A DNA stretch of 64,000 nt from Streptomyces spinoverrucosus (GCF_006539505.1 NZ_BJND01000003.1:62001-126000); one strand, 5' to 3'. Positions 44,538-53,468 are shown, numbered from the stretch's first letter. Program-made: numbers and translations. Notes: a model not told the origin generated them from the sequence alone.

Positions 44538-45203
44538 TCACCTCTCCCCCGACCGCCATCCCGTAGGCCGCAAAATCCCCAGCAGTTGTCGCACCAGCTC
44601 GTCCACCACCTCGTCGAGCGTCGCCGGCACCCACCCCGCGCTCCAGTCGTGGATCAGGCCGTTGACGCTGCCGATGAAGGCCGTCGCGGCGAGGCGGTAG
44701 TCACGGCGGGCCGCCTCTCCCCGCTCGGCGGCCGCATGTGCCTCCGCGCAGATCAGGTCGACCCAGCGGGCGCGGCGCGTGAGCCGCTGCTCCTCCATGC
44801 GCGGGCTGACGCCGACGATCTCGACGAAGGTGATGCGGATACGGCGGGGGTCGGCGGTGACGTTCCCTGCGTACGCGCGGAAGATCGCGGTGGCCCGCTC
44901 GTCGATCGGTGAGCCCTGTGTGGCGGCCGACGCCGTCAGTACGGCTTCCTCGGCCCAGGCGTTGACCTGGAGGTGGAGGGCGGCCAGCACATCCTCCAGG
45001 GTGCGGAACTCCTCGTAGAACTGCCGGGTGGACAGTCCCGCCGCCTCGCTGAGCGCGGCGACGGTCGTGGACCGGTAGCCGGGGCTGTCGCCGAAGAGCT
45101 GGAGCGCCGCGTCCAGGAACCGCCCGTGCCGCTCGGCCTGGCGTTCCTGCGCCGACTTGCCGCCGTAACGCCCCGTCGGCGCCCTGAGCCTGCCCGCCAA
45201 CAT
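44538..45203 (-). CDS. TetR family transcriptional regulator
   Basis: 221-aa repressor with N-terminal HTH (about 22-70): RFLDAALQLFGDSPGYRSTTVAALSEAAGLSTRQFYEEFRTLEDVLAALH. Ligand-binding helical C-terminus includes RRIRITFVEIVGVSPRMEEQRL. ATG 45203 is chosen though its purine-rich stretch (GGGAGGG) is almost adjacent. It is divergent from the beta-propeller gene across 147 bp that contains a perfect 6-4-6 palindrome, likely its operator. It also converges on folD. Confidence 0.9.
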   Translation of the reverse strand: MLAGRLRAPTGRYGGKSAQERQAERHGRFLDAALQLFGDSPGYRSTTVAALSEAAGLSTRQFYEEFRTLEDVLAALHLQVNAWAEEAVLTASAATQGSPIDERATAIFRAYAGNVTADPRRIRITFVEIVGVSPRMEEQRLTRRARWVDLICAEAHAAAERGEAARRDYRLAATAFIGSVNGLIHDWSAGWVPATLDEVVDELVRQLLGILRPTGWRSGER

Positions 45204-45270
45204 CCCTCCCGTTCCGAACCGTTGGCCAATTTTGTCGTGTACGCAGTCTTGTGGAGAAGGGCGCCGCCTC

Positions 45271-45286
45271 CTTACTTTCCAGTAAG
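45271..45286. promoter_or_regulatory. TetR-type operator between divergent genes
   Basis: CTTACT-TTCC-AGTAAG is a perfect 6-4-6 palindrome between the TetR gene (start 45203) and the beta-propeller gene (start 45351). It is the standard size for TetR sites and could control both. Confidence 0.65.
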
Positions 45287-45307
45287 TCAAACTCTGAACG
45301 ATCTCGT

Positions 45308-45339
45308 ATTCAGAATCCAGAGCATTCAGAATCCAGAGG
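45308..45339. repeat. Tandem 16-bp duplication in the beta-propeller leader
   Basis: ATTCAGAATCCAGAGC (45308-45323) is repeated as ATTCAGAATCCAGAGG (45324-45339), with one mismatch, ending just before the SD (GAGGAAAGAG) of the gene at 45351. It could be a second operator pair or a slippage duplication. Confidence 0.8.
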
Positions 45340-45350
45340 AAAGAGCCGTC

Positions 45351-46604
45351 ATGCCTGCCATCAGCCCCAGGCACCTGTGCTCCATCGCCGCCGCCCTCAC
45401 CCTGACCCTCGCCGCCCCCGCGACCACCTCCCTCGCCGACACGCCCGACTCCGCCGCCCTGCGCGAGGTCCTGTTCGTCGGCAACAACTGGGACGGCACC
45501 GCCGACGTCATCAAGTCCACCGGCGACTTCGCCAAGATCGGCCGCATCAACGTCATCCCCGACAAGGACGAGCGGATGGCGGAGATCAACGCCGATCCGA
45601 TCAAGTGGATCTACTTCATGGCGATCCGCAACAGCGTCGGCGAGGGCCACGACCAGTTCGTCGACGACATGTACGCCACCCCGGACGGCACAGCGATGGT
45701 GGTCTCCCGGCCGAGCTTCGCCGATGTCGTCTCCATCGACCTGGCGACCGGTGACATCAACTGGCGCTTCCCGGTGTCGGGTTACCGCTCCGACCACATG
45801 GCCGTCTCCCCGGACGGCACCCGGGTCGCCGTCTCCGCCTCGACCTCGAACACCGTCCATGTGCTGGACATCGCCACGGGCGAGCAGGTCGGCCGGTTCG
45901 CCACCGGCGACAAGCCGCACGAGAACGTCTTCAGCAAGGACGGCAAGTACATCTGGAACATGTCCATCGGCGACGTCAACACCGCCACGGACGCGCCCTG
46001 GCTGGACTGGACGAAGGGCGACCGCCGCATCACCGTCGTCGACGCGAGCACGTTCCAGCAGGTCAAGGTGATCGACATGCGCGAGCGGCTGGACGCGATC
46101 GGCCTCGACGACTACTCCGACGCCGTCCGCCCCGCCGCCTTCAGCCCCGACGAGAGCAAGCTGTACTTCCAGGTGTCGTTCTTCAACGGGTTCTTCGAGT
46201 ACGACGTCGCCACCGACAAGATCACTCGTACGAAGACCCTGCCGAAGAACCCGGAGACCAGCGAGGACCGCACCACCTGGGTCAATGACTCCCGCCACCA
46301 CGGCATCACCATGAAGCCCGACGGCAGCAAGCTGTGCGTCGCGGGCACCATGGACGACTACGCGGTCGTCGTCGACCGCGCCACCCTCCAGGAAGGCCCG
46401 CTCGTCCCCGCCTCCAAGCCCTACTGGTCGACCGTCAGCGGGGACGGCAAGGCCTGTGTGGTCTCCGAGAGCGGCGCCGACCAGGTCACCGCGATCGACT
46501 TCGCCACCGGCGGGAAGCTCGTGTCGGTCCCGGTCGGCGACCACCCCCAGCGCGTACGGCTGGCCCGGGTGCCCGCCGACTGGACGGGCCCGTCGGCTAG
46601 TTGA
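45351..46604 (+). CDS. Secreted YncE-like beta-propeller protein
   Basis: 417-aa exported protein. Sec signal: HLCSIAAALTLTLAAPATTSLA, cleaved near residue 30. The mature part is built of YVTN-type propeller blades (MAVSPDGTRVAVSASTSNTVHVLDIATGEQVGR; DKPHENVFSKDGKYIWNMSI; GSKLCVAGTMDDYAVVVDRAT; VSGDGKACVVSESGADQVTAIDFATG). No catalytic signature is evident; binding or lactonase-like roles are possible. Divergent from the TetR gene; shared operators suggest induced expression. The last 8 nt overlap the convergent GH5 gene. Confidence 0.88.
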   Translation: MPAISPRHLCSIAAALTLTLAAPATTSLADTPDSAALREVLFVGNNWDGTADVIKSTGDFAKIGRINVIPDKDERMAEINADPIKWIYFMAIRNSVGEGHDQFVDDMYATPDGTAMVVSRPSFADVVSIDLATGDINWRFPVSGYRSDHMAVSPDGTRVAVSASTSNTVHVLDIATGEQVGRFATGDKPHENVFSKDGKYIWNMSIGDVNTATDAPWLDWTKGDRRITVVDASTFQQVKVIDMRERLDAIGLDDYSDAVRPAAFSPDESKLYFQVSFFNGFFEYDVATDKITRTKTLPKNPETSEDRTTWVNDSRHHGITMKPDGSKLCVAGTMDDYAVVVDRATLQEGPLVPASKPYWSTVSGDGKACVVSESGADQVTAIDFATGGKLVSVPVGDHPQRVRLARVPADWTGPSAS

Positions 46605-48456
46605 CGGCCTGCGCGGCCCACGCCGTGAGTTCGGCGCGGGCCGCGCTCAGCAGCTCGGCGGAGGGAGCCGTCGCCCCGTTGGTCACCAGCGCGTAGTGCA
46701 GGACCCTAGAGTCCGGCGCGGTGAGCAGCAGGCGGCGGCTGCCCGCGCCGCCCGCCTCGGCGGCCACGCCGATCGGGGTCGTGCCGGTGTAGGCCGGTGG
46801 GGTGTGTGCCGTGCCGAGGTCCGACACCACCGTCGTCGCCGAGGTCGGGAAGGACGCCGGAAGGTGCAGTTCGGTGGGCGCCGAGCCGCCGTTCGACCGC
46901 CACAGCAGCAACGCGTACTGGCCCGACCCCACCAGTCGTCCCACGTTCGGCAGCGAGCTCGGCACCGGGTTCCAGGTCAGGGTGGTCGAGCCGTCCCGGG
47001 AGCGGTCCTCGTAGGTGAAGGCGACCGTCGTACCGGACGTGGCGCTCGGGTAGACGCGGTCCAGCAGCCGGGCGTCCTGACGCAGGGTCACCGCACCGGA
47101 GTCGTCGAGGTGGACGGCGGACAGGTCCTCGTCGTTCCAGGCGTCGCCCTCGGTGAGCACCTTGTCGGGGTTGCCGTTCATCAGCTCCTGGTGGCGGCCG
47201 TTGTAGATGTCCCACTGCCACTGCGTGCCGGACAGCACCGGTCCGGACGCCTTCGGGCTCGACCACCAACTCGCTCCGGGCAGCCGGGAGTCGAGGGCCT
47301 GGTACATCGCCTTGAGGACGGTAGGCGCCTTGTCGGAGACATTCCCGGCCAGCGGATGGCCGAACTCGCTGACGATCGCGGGCGTCCCCGTCGCCGCCGC
47401 CCGGTCCCGGACTGTGCCGAAGTCACCGGCGTACTGGCCGTCCTGCGCCTTGCCCCACATGAAGACGCCGGAGATGGCCTTCTGGTCGTAGAAGTGGGTG
47501 TTGAAGACATAGCGCGGGCCGAGCGTGCCCGCGTCGAGCAGGCCGCCCTCCTCCTTCTGGAAGTCGAGGTTGGCGTTCCAGAAGAGGTTCGGTTCGACGA
47601 AGGCGGGCTTGGACTGCCAGCCCGCCGCGTCCATCCGGGCGCGGAACCGCTCGTAGAACGGCCACAGCACGTCCCGCTCCCAGGTGCGGCTGGTCTGCCC
47701 GGAGTCGTACACGCCGGCGTGCGGCTCGTTGTAGGGGTCGAAGCCGACGACGCCGGCGAAGTCCTCGGCGGACAGGTGCTGTCTGACGTACGCCATGGTC
47801 TTTTCGGCGGTGGTGAGGAAGGCGTCCTGAAGGCCGTGGGCGTTGTGCCAGAAGTCGTACGACGCCTGCTTGACGGCCTCGTTCTGGGTGATGTTCTGGC
47901 CCCAGAAGAGGCAGATCCCGCAGAATTCGTCGGGGTAGTCGCCGAGTTCGACGGCCCATTTGGGGGCGCCGTCGCCGGTGTACCAGCTGTCGGGGTCGAA
48001 GAGGTACCGCGAGTAGAGGTCCTGGTGGAAGTCGGGATAGACGCGGATGCCGACATCGAGGAACGCGCGCATCTGGTCGGTGGCGGCGGCCAGGTACGCC
48101 GTGTCGACCTGGCCGCGCACCGGCTCGGCGTAGGCCCAGGAGAGCAGGAAGCGGACGGTGTTGCCGCCGCCGAGGGCGCGCAGCGCGGTCGCCGACTTTC
48201 GGGCGTCGGCGACCGAGGCGAAGGGCAGGCCGTCGTTCTCGGCGAGCTTGGTCTCGCCGGAGACGTTGTAGCCGCGCAAGACCACCTCGCGGCCCGAGGC
48301 GTCGGTGAAGCGGCCGTTCTGCACGGTGAGCGGGGAGCCGTCGAACCAGAGGGAGTCGGGGAGGGTGTCGGCGGTGGCGGGGCGGGTGCCCGGGACCGAC
48401 AGGAATCCACAGAGGACAACCAGAACAACGAGCAAACGCGCACGTTTATTCGGCAT
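46597..48456 (-). CDS. Secreted GH5 family glycosidase, endoglycoceramidase-like
   Basis: 619-aa secreted hydrolase. Signal: MPNKRARLLVVLVVLCGFLSVPG, about 25 residues. A TIM-barrel of the GH5/cellulase clan (about 40-430) with acid/base Glu244 in GFDPYNEPHAG and nucleophile Glu364 in IVSEFGH, both intact. The start of the mature part (FDGSPLTVQNGRFTDASGREVVLRGYNVSG) and the C-terminal Ig-like domain (about 520-610) resemble bacterial endoglycoceramidases. It should cleave a beta-linked glycoside outside the cell. ATG 48456. Monocistronic; converges on the propeller gene. Confidence 0.88.
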   Translation of the reverse strand: MPNKRARLLVVLVVLCGFLSVPGTRPATADTLPDSLWFDGSPLTVQNGRFTDASGREVVLRGYNVSGETKLAENDGLPFASVADARKSATALRALGGGNTVRFLLSWAYAEPVRGQVDTAYLAAATDQMRAFLDVGIRVYPDFHQDLYSRYLFDPDSWYTGDGAPKWAVELGDYPDEFCGICLFWGQNITQNEAVKQASYDFWHNAHGLQDAFLTTAEKTMAYVRQHLSAEDFAGVVGFDPYNEPHAGVYDSGQTSRTWERDVLWPFYERFRARMDAAGWQSKPAFVEPNLFWNANLDFQKEEGGLLDAGTLGPRYVFNTHFYDQKAISGVFMWGKAQDGQYAGDFGTVRDRAAATGTPAIVSEFGHPLAGNVSDKAPTVLKAMYQALDSRLPGASWWSSPKASGPVLSGTQWQWDIYNGRHQELMNGNPDKVLTEGDAWNDEDLSAVHLDDSGAVTLRQDARLLDRVYPSATSGTTVAFTYEDRSRDGSTTLTWNPVPSSLPNVGRLVGSGQYALLLWRSNGGSAPTELHLPASFPTSATTVVSDLGTAHTPPAYTGTTPIGVAAEAGGAGSRRLLLTAPDSRVLHYALVTNGATAPSAELLSAARAELTAWAAQAVN

Positions 48457-48539
48457 GTCCACCACAGTCCGACCAAATCCGGACACCGTCAACACTTCTG
48501 ACTCGGGAGTAAGTTCGTTCTCGGCCACATCGAGCCACC

Positions 48540-50513
48540 TCACGGACCGACGCGGCGCGTCACATTCAGCAGATACTCCTTCCGGTTCAGCGGGTTGTGG
48601 TCCGTGCGCGGCCGCTCGGGCACCGGGGTGCCGGACGCGACGGGCGCGTAGTGGTCGAAGGCGCTGTCCAGTTCGCCCTCGCCCCGGGTGAGCCCGGGCA
48701 ACTGCTGCTCGAGGGCGTGCACCTGGGCCGCGGGCACCGAGCCCTCCAGGACGCAGGCCGTGCCACGGGTGCCGGTCGTCTGCGGCACGGCCCGCAGCGC
48801 GGCCAGCATCGGCAGCAGGGCGCCGAGGGTGTCGGCCGGGGCCTCGATACGGAAGCGGTGCATCGGTTCGTGCACCCGGGTGCCCCCGCGCCGCAGGGCC
48901 TCGATCAGCACCAGCGGGGTCAGGCCGCGGAAATCGTAGCCGGTGCTGGACATGCTCTTGTCGAAGCCCTGGTGGGCGTGGCTCTGCCGGGGCGAGTAGC
49001 CGGAGTGGGTCATGGTGACCGTGCAGTCGGGGATCGGCCAGCCGTGCAGGCCCTGACCGAGGGTCTCCCGGACGGTGTCCTCGACGGCCTTGAAGAAGGC
49101 GTACGGCATGGAGCCCAGCTCCACCTCCAGCCGGAAGTCGACGCCCGCACCGGGCGGCGCCGGGTCGACGCGCAGGCCGACCGTGGCGAGGAACGGATTG
49201 GCGTCCTTCTTGTTGAACTCCACCGCCGACCCGGTCCCGGCCAACCGCTCGATGCACAGCGGTGTGGTCTCCCGGAAGGTGACGTCCAGTCCGTAGTCGT
49301 CGGCGAGCGTCGCCTGGACGACCTCCTTCTGCACCTCGCCGTACAGGGACACGGACGTCTCCTGGCGCACCTCGTCGTGCCGCAGGGCGATCAGCGGGTC
49401 CTGCTCGGCGAGCTGGGTGAGCGCGAGGTGCAGGGCCCGTCGGTCCGTCCCGGGGCCCGGCACGACAACCGTCTCCAGGGTCGGCGGGGCGAAGAAGTGC
49501 CCGTACGGCTTGCGTGGTACGCCGATGGAGTCGCCGATCCTGATGTCGGCGAGGCCCCACAGCCGGGCGATACGGCCCGCCGGGACGGCGTCCTGCCGGG
49601 CGTCGGTGCCGTGGTCGAAGACGCTGATCGCGGTGACCCGGCCCTCGGTGGCGTCCTCGCCGCACGGCACCCGGTCGCGGGTGCGCAGCGTGCCGGAGAA
49701 GATGCGCGCGTAGGCGACCTTCTCCCCTGCCGGGCCCCGCTCGACCTTGAAGACGGTCCCGGACACCGGGCCCTCGGGGTCGCCGTCGGCGGTGGGCAGG
49801 AGGTCCCTGATACCGCCGATCAGGGCGTCCACTCCCGCGCCCGTGATGGCCGAGCCGCCGTACGCCGGGTGGACCAGGGCCTGACGGATCCGAGCGGCGA
49901 GGGACGTGCGCAGCAAGTCGTCCGAGACGGTGCCCTGGACGTAGGTGGCGAGCAGGTCGTCGTCGTGGTCGGCGAGGACGTCGAGCGCGGCCGGGCCGAG
50001 GCCGGGGGTGAAACCGGCGGCGCGGGTGCCGAGGCCGGTGGCCGTGCCCATGGGGACGACGGGGGCGCCGAGCCGTTCGCGGACCGAGCGCAGCACGTCC
50101 TCGTACCGGGCTCCGCGGCGGTCGATCTTGTTGACGAAGAGGAGGGTGGGGATGCGCAGCCGTTGCAGGGTCCGCATCAGGACGCGGGTCTGGGCCTGGA
50201 CGCCCTCGACGGCGGAGACGACCAGGACGGCGCCGTCCAGGACGCCGAGCACCCGCTCCACCTCGGCGATGAAGTCCGGGTGACCGGGTGTGTCGATGAG
50301 GTTGACGGTCACGTCGTCGACGGGGAACGAGACGACGGCCGACTTGATGGTGATGCCGCGCTGCCGCTCCAGCGCGAGGGTGTCGGTCCGGGTACTGCCC
50401 GCGTCGACGCTGCCGATCTCGTCGATCACCCCGGCGGTGTGCAGCAGCCGTTCGGTCAGGCTGGTCTTACCTGCGTCGATGTGCGCGAGAATCCCCAGGT
50501 TGAGCAAGTGCAC
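48540..50513 (-). CDS. TetM/OtrA-type ribosomal protection GTPase
   Basis: 657-aa translational GTPase of the TetM/OtrA class, which removes tetracyclines from the ribosome. G1 is AHIDAGKTS, G3 DTPGH, G4 NKID. The N-terminal GVIDEIGSVDAGSTRTD and the C-terminal domains IV/V (SLYGEVQKEVVQATLADDYGLDVTF; SGYSPRQSHAHQGFDKSMSSTGYDF) fit TetM-like proteins more than EF-G. GTG 50513 aligns with the family start (HLLNLGILAHIDAGK), but has only a distant SD. A 36-codon ORF with a strong SD overlaps it by 47 nt. Activity on tetracycline is not proven; a self-protection or housekeeping role is possible. Confidence 0.9.
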   Translation of the reverse strand: MHLLNLGILAHIDAGKTSLTERLLHTAGVIDEIGSVDAGSTRTDTLALERQRGITIKSAVVSFPVDDVTVNLIDTPGHPDFIAEVERVLGVLDGAVLVVSAVEGVQAQTRVLMRTLQRLRIPTLLFVNKIDRRGARYEDVLRSVRERLGAPVVPMGTATGLGTRAAGFTPGLGPAALDVLADHDDDLLATYVQGTVSDDLLRTSLAARIRQALVHPAYGGSAITGAGVDALIGGIRDLLPTADGDPEGPVSGTVFKVERGPAGEKVAYARIFSGTLRTRDRVPCGEDATEGRVTAISVFDHGTDARQDAVPAGRIARLWGLADIRIGDSIGVPRKPYGHFFAPPTLETVVVPGPGTDRRALHLALTQLAEQDPLIALRHDEVRQETSVSLYGEVQKEVVQATLADDYGLDVTFRETTPLCIERLAGTGSAVEFNKKDANPFLATVGLRVDPAPPGAGVDFRLEVELGSMPYAFFKAVEDTVRETLGQGLHGWPIPDCTVTMTHSGYSPRQSHAHQGFDKSMSSTGYDFRGLTPLVLIEALRRGGTRVHEPMHRFRIEAPADTLGALLPMLAALRAVPQTTGTRGTACVLEGSVPAAQVHALEQQLPGLTRGEGELDSAFDHYAPVASGTPVPERPRTDHNPLNRKEYLLNVTRRVGP

Positions 50514-50577
50514 GAAGCGTCATGTCCTTTGTGGTGTGGGTCAGTGCGACGGCGGGGGACATGAACGCTGCTCGCAT
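50467..50577 (-). CDS. Leader ORF overlapping the ribosomal protection gene (36 aa)
   Basis: ATG 50577 has a strong SD (AAGGAGCG, 7 nt spacing); the frame ends TAA at 50467, inside the GTPase gene, whose GTG (50513) lies in another frame with no good SD. The peptide starts MRAAFMSPAVALTHTTKDMT. Ribosomes on this ORF should affect start of the main gene. Probably a regulatory leader rather than a functional protein. Confidence 0.55.
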   Translation of the reverse strand: MRAAFMSPAVALTHTTKDMTLRALAQPGDSRAHRRR

Positions 50578-50692
50578 CAAATCGCTCCTTGTCTGTGACG
50601 ACGTGACCACGTGACGACTGGTCGGGTGCAGTGCAGCAGAAGGAGCGGCGGCGCGACAATGGATTAACGCTCAACCATGCGAGGGTCGAAGC

Positions 50693-51793
50693 ATGCGTGA
50701 CATTCTTCCGGCACTGCGCCGCTGGTACGCGGCCTCGGACCCGTTCGGCCTGGCCACGGTCGTGGGGGTGAGCCGCAGCGCGCCGCGTGACCCGGGGGCG
50801 GCGATGGCGGTGGGGCCGGGCGACGAGGTGGTCGGCAGTGTGTCGGGCGGCTGTGTCGAGGGTGCGGTGTTCGAGCTGGCCCAGGAGGCCGTGGCGAGCG
50901 GCGAGGCGCGGCTGGAGACGTTCGGGTACAGCGACGAGGACGCGTTCGCGGTGGGGCTGACCTGCGGCGGTGAGATCACCGTGCTGGTCCGGCCGGTCAC
51001 GCCCGAGCGGGATCCGGCGTTCGGGGCGGTGGCTCAGTCGGTCCTGGACGGCCGCCCGGTGACGGTGGCGACGGTGACCGACGGGCCGGCGCCGCGCGGG
51101 GCCACGCTGGCCGTCTGGCCCGATCGGGTGGCCGGCACGCTGGGGGCGCGCGGCCTGGACGTGGCGGTCACCGCAGACGCGCGCGGCGAACTCGCCCTCG
51201 GCGCCACCGGCGTACGGCACTACGGGCCGCACGGGGAGCGGCGCGAGGACGATGTCTCGGTGTTTCTGCACTCCTTCGCGCCGCCGCCGCGGATGCTGGT
51301 GTTCGGCGCGATCGACTACGCGGCGGCGGTGGCCCGCGTCGGCGACTTCCTCGGCTACCGGGTCACCGTCTGCGACGCCCGCCCGGTCTTCGCCACGCCG
51401 AAGCGTTTCCCGCCCGGCGTGGAGGTGGTCGTCGACTGGCCGCACCGCTATCTGCGCGGCACCGAGACCGACGAGCGCACGGTGATCTGCGTGCTCACGC
51501 ACGATCCGAAGTTCGACGTACCACTGCTGGAGGAGGCGCTGCGCCGGCCCGCCGCGTACATCGGGGCGATGGGCAGCCGCCGTACCCACGACGACCGCGC
51601 CAAGCGCCTCACGGAGGCCGGGCTCACCCCGGGCGAGCTGTCCCGGCTGCGTTCCCCGATCGGGCTCGACCTGGGCGCCCGTACGCCGGAGGAGGTGGCC
51701 GTGTCCGTCGCCGCGGAGATCGTCGCGTTGCGGTGGGGCGGGACCGGGGCGCCGCTGGCGGCGACAGCGGGGGCGATCCATCCGCCGACATGA
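50693..51793 (+). CDS. XdhC/CoxI family protein
   Basis: 366-aa protein of the XdhC family, which binds molybdenum cofactor and inserts it into xanthine dehydrogenase-type enzymes after sulfuration. N-terminal XdhC_CoxI domain with GVSRSAPRDPGAAMAV and VVGSVSGGCVEGAVFELAQE (Cys of SGGCVE), then a C-terminal Rossmann domain with VFGAIDYAAAVARVG and AYIGAMGSRRTHDDR. ATG 50693. No xanthine dehydrogenase or carbon monoxide dehydrogenase gene is adjacent, so its client is elsewhere. Divergent from the GTPase gene. Confidence 0.9.
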   Translation: MRDILPALRRWYAASDPFGLATVVGVSRSAPRDPGAAMAVGPGDEVVGSVSGGCVEGAVFELAQEAVASGEARLETFGYSDEDAFAVGLTCGGEITVLVRPVTPERDPAFGAVAQSVLDGRPVTVATVTDGPAPRGATLAVWPDRVAGTLGARGLDVAVTADARGELALGATGVRHYGPHGERREDDVSVFLHSFAPPPRMLVFGAIDYAAAVARVGDFLGYRVTVCDARPVFATPKRFPPGVEVVVDWPHRYLRGTETDERTVICVLTHDPKFDVPLLEEALRRPAAYIGAMGSRRTHDDRAKRLTEAGLTPGELSRLRSPIGLDLGARTPEEVAVSVAAEIVALRWGGTGAPLAATAGAIHPPT

Positions 51794-51806
51794 CGGGCGG
51801 GGTCGC

Positions 51807-52926
51807 TCAGGCGTTCTCCTGCCGGTGGTCGGCGATGAGTTGCTCCAGCTGGTCCAGTGCCGCCGCGGTCCGGTCCGGGTGGTCCCGGAAGTAGGGGTCG
51901 TCGGGGACCGGGAGGGAGCTTGCCACGGCCCAGCCGCGGCCGCGTGTCCAGGTCGCGTCGTCCGGGTCGACGGCCTCCCGGAACGCCTCGCGGGCGGTCG
52001 CGGGCAGGAACAGCCAGGCGGGCAGCAGGTCGACCGCCGGGTCGGCCACGGCCAGGGTGCCGAAGTCGATGACGGCGCTGAGGTGTCCGTCCCGGGCCAG
52101 CAGGTTGCCGGTCGCGAGGTCGCCGTGGATCCACGCCGGCGGCTTGTGCCAGGCGGGCGCCGCTAGGGCCTGTCCGGCGGATCAGGCCGGCTGCAAGGAA
52201 CGGCATCTGATCAGCGCAGGTGAGCGGGGTCTGGTGCGTCCAGCTGCAAGGCGGAGGAGGGCGGCGACGCGGAGCGTCGGCAACCGACGACAACGCCGCT
52301 GGGGGTACCCCCTCTGGGGGAGGGCGTGCCAGGCCCCGCGACGTCGGCATGATCCGCCGGACAGGCCCTAGGGCCGCCTCCCACACCTCGGTCACCGCGT
52401 CGGCGTCGACGAGTCCGGCTGCCCTGAGCGCCTCGATCTTGGGCCGCACCCGGGCCTCGGCGGCAAGGGAGTCGCGCTCGTCGCCCAGCGGCACGCCACG
52501 GAAGGCGTTGCTCTGCTGCGGGCCGGGCCCGCCCGCCGGGTCGATGTTCTGCAGGGCGGTGATGAACCCGGCGAGGTCGCGGGCCGCCTGCACGGGGTCG
52601 GCCAGCGTCCGGGGGGATGCTCTCTCGCCGTCCAGCCAGCGGTAGACGGACCACCGGTACGGGTAGCCCTCGCCCGGCTCGCCCTGCGCGAGCGGCTCGG
52701 AGACGGGCAGCGGGAGATGCGGGGCCAGCCGCGGCAGCCAGCGGTGCTCCCGCTCCACCTGGCCCTCCCAGTACGCGTAGCGCGGCAGCCGGACGGACAG
52801 TTCGTCGCCGAGCCGGAAGGTGGCGTTGTCCAGGCCGGAGATCGGAACCGGGGAGATCGGAAGGACGGCCCACTGCGGGAACTGGGCGGTGAGCAGACGG
52901 CGTACGAGGGCGGCATCGATCAGCAC
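51807..52926 (-). pseudogene. Aminoglycoside/macrolide phosphotransferase-like gene interrupted by a MITE
   Basis: The 5' part (GTG 52926 to about 52372) encodes an APH N-lobe (LDNATFRLGDELSVRLPRYAY, WSVYRWLDGE) ending DAVTEVWEAAL. The 3' part (52162 to 51807) continues with APAWHKPPAWIHGDLATGNLLARDG and AVIDFGTLAVADPAVDL, containing the catalytic HGDxxxxN and DFG-like motifs. Removing the 205-bp insert (one CTAG kept) rejoins them as EAAL-AAPAWHK in one frame, giving about 304 aa. The insert shifts the frame by +1, so no full kinase can be made. It would have been an antibiotic kinase or a homologue. Confidence 0.93.
52163..52371. mobile_element. MITE inside the phosphotransferase gene
   Basis: About 201 bp bounded by perfect terminal inverted repeats, GGCCTGTCCGGCGGATCA (52167-52184) and its exact complement (52350-52367), flanked by CTAG at 52163-52166 and 52368-52371. 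CTAG would be the target duplication (YTAR type, as in IS5-like elements). There is no transposase coding potential. Internal dyads (GGGGGTACCCCC at about 52302-52313) are seen. A transposase acting in trans is inferred. Confidence 0.93.
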
Positions 52927-52967
52927 CCCGACAGGGGACCGCTGCGCACGCCGGTGCGTCCACCGAA

Positions 52968-53468
52968 TTAGCGGGGCGGCAGCCGGTGCAGGGTCACGTC
53001 CGTGAGCCGGCCGTCGGTGACGGTGGCGGTCATGTAGGTGCAGTGGGGCTGGCGGCGGCGGTCGGTCGGGGAGCCGGGGTTGAGCAGACGCAGGCCGGTG
53101 GGGGCGGTGGTGTCCCAGGGGATGTGGCTGTGGCCGAAGACCAGGACGTCCAGGTCGGGGAAGCGGGCGGCGCAGCGGGCCTCGCGGCCCTGGGCGGGGC
53201 CCGTTTCATGGACGGCGCCGAAGCGCAGGCCGTCGAGTTCGGCGTACGCCACCTCGGGGAGCCGGGCGCGCAGTTCGGGGCCGTCGTTGTTGCCGTACAC
53301 GCCGATCAGTCGGCGGCAGCGGCTCTCCAGCAGGTCGAGGGTGGCCGTGTCGACCCAGTCGCCGGCGTGGAACGCGACGTCGGCGTGCGGGAGTTCGGCG
53401 AGCAGCGCGTCCGGCAGCGCCTTGGCCCGTTTGGGCAGGTGGGTGTCGGACATCAGGAGCAGGCGCAC
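52968..53468 (-). CDS. YfcE/MJ0936-like metallophosphoesterase
   Basis: 166-aa calcineurin-fold phosphodiesterase. Motifs: LLLMSDTHLP (metal Asp and His), HAGDWVD, VYGNNDGPE (Asn and Asp), AVHETG and FGHSHIPW (metal His-X-His), all conserved. Known members act on cyclic-nucleotide or small phosphodiester model substrates. GTG 53468 follows TACGCT by 6 nt, a probable leaderless start. It is 42 bp from the broken phosphotransferase gene. Confidence 0.9.
   Translation of the reverse strand: MRLLLMSDTHLPKRAKALPDALLAELPHADVAFHAGDWVDTATLDLLESRCRRLIGVYGNNDGPELRARLPEVAYAELDGLRFGAVHETGPAQGREARCAARFPDLDVLVFGHSHIPWDTTAPTGLRLLNPGSPTDRRRQPHCTYMTATVTDGRLTDVTLHRLPPR

Noticed and set aside
50456..51781. Minus-strand 441-codon frame opposite XdhC
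   Set aside because: Antisense composition; only its last part coincides with the leader ORF at 50467-50577, which is judged on its own SD.
51448..52926. One 492-aa fusion protein across the phosphotransferase and XdhC antisense
   Set aside because: The frame continues through the MITE by chance. Real phosphotransferase motifs are in another frame after the insert.
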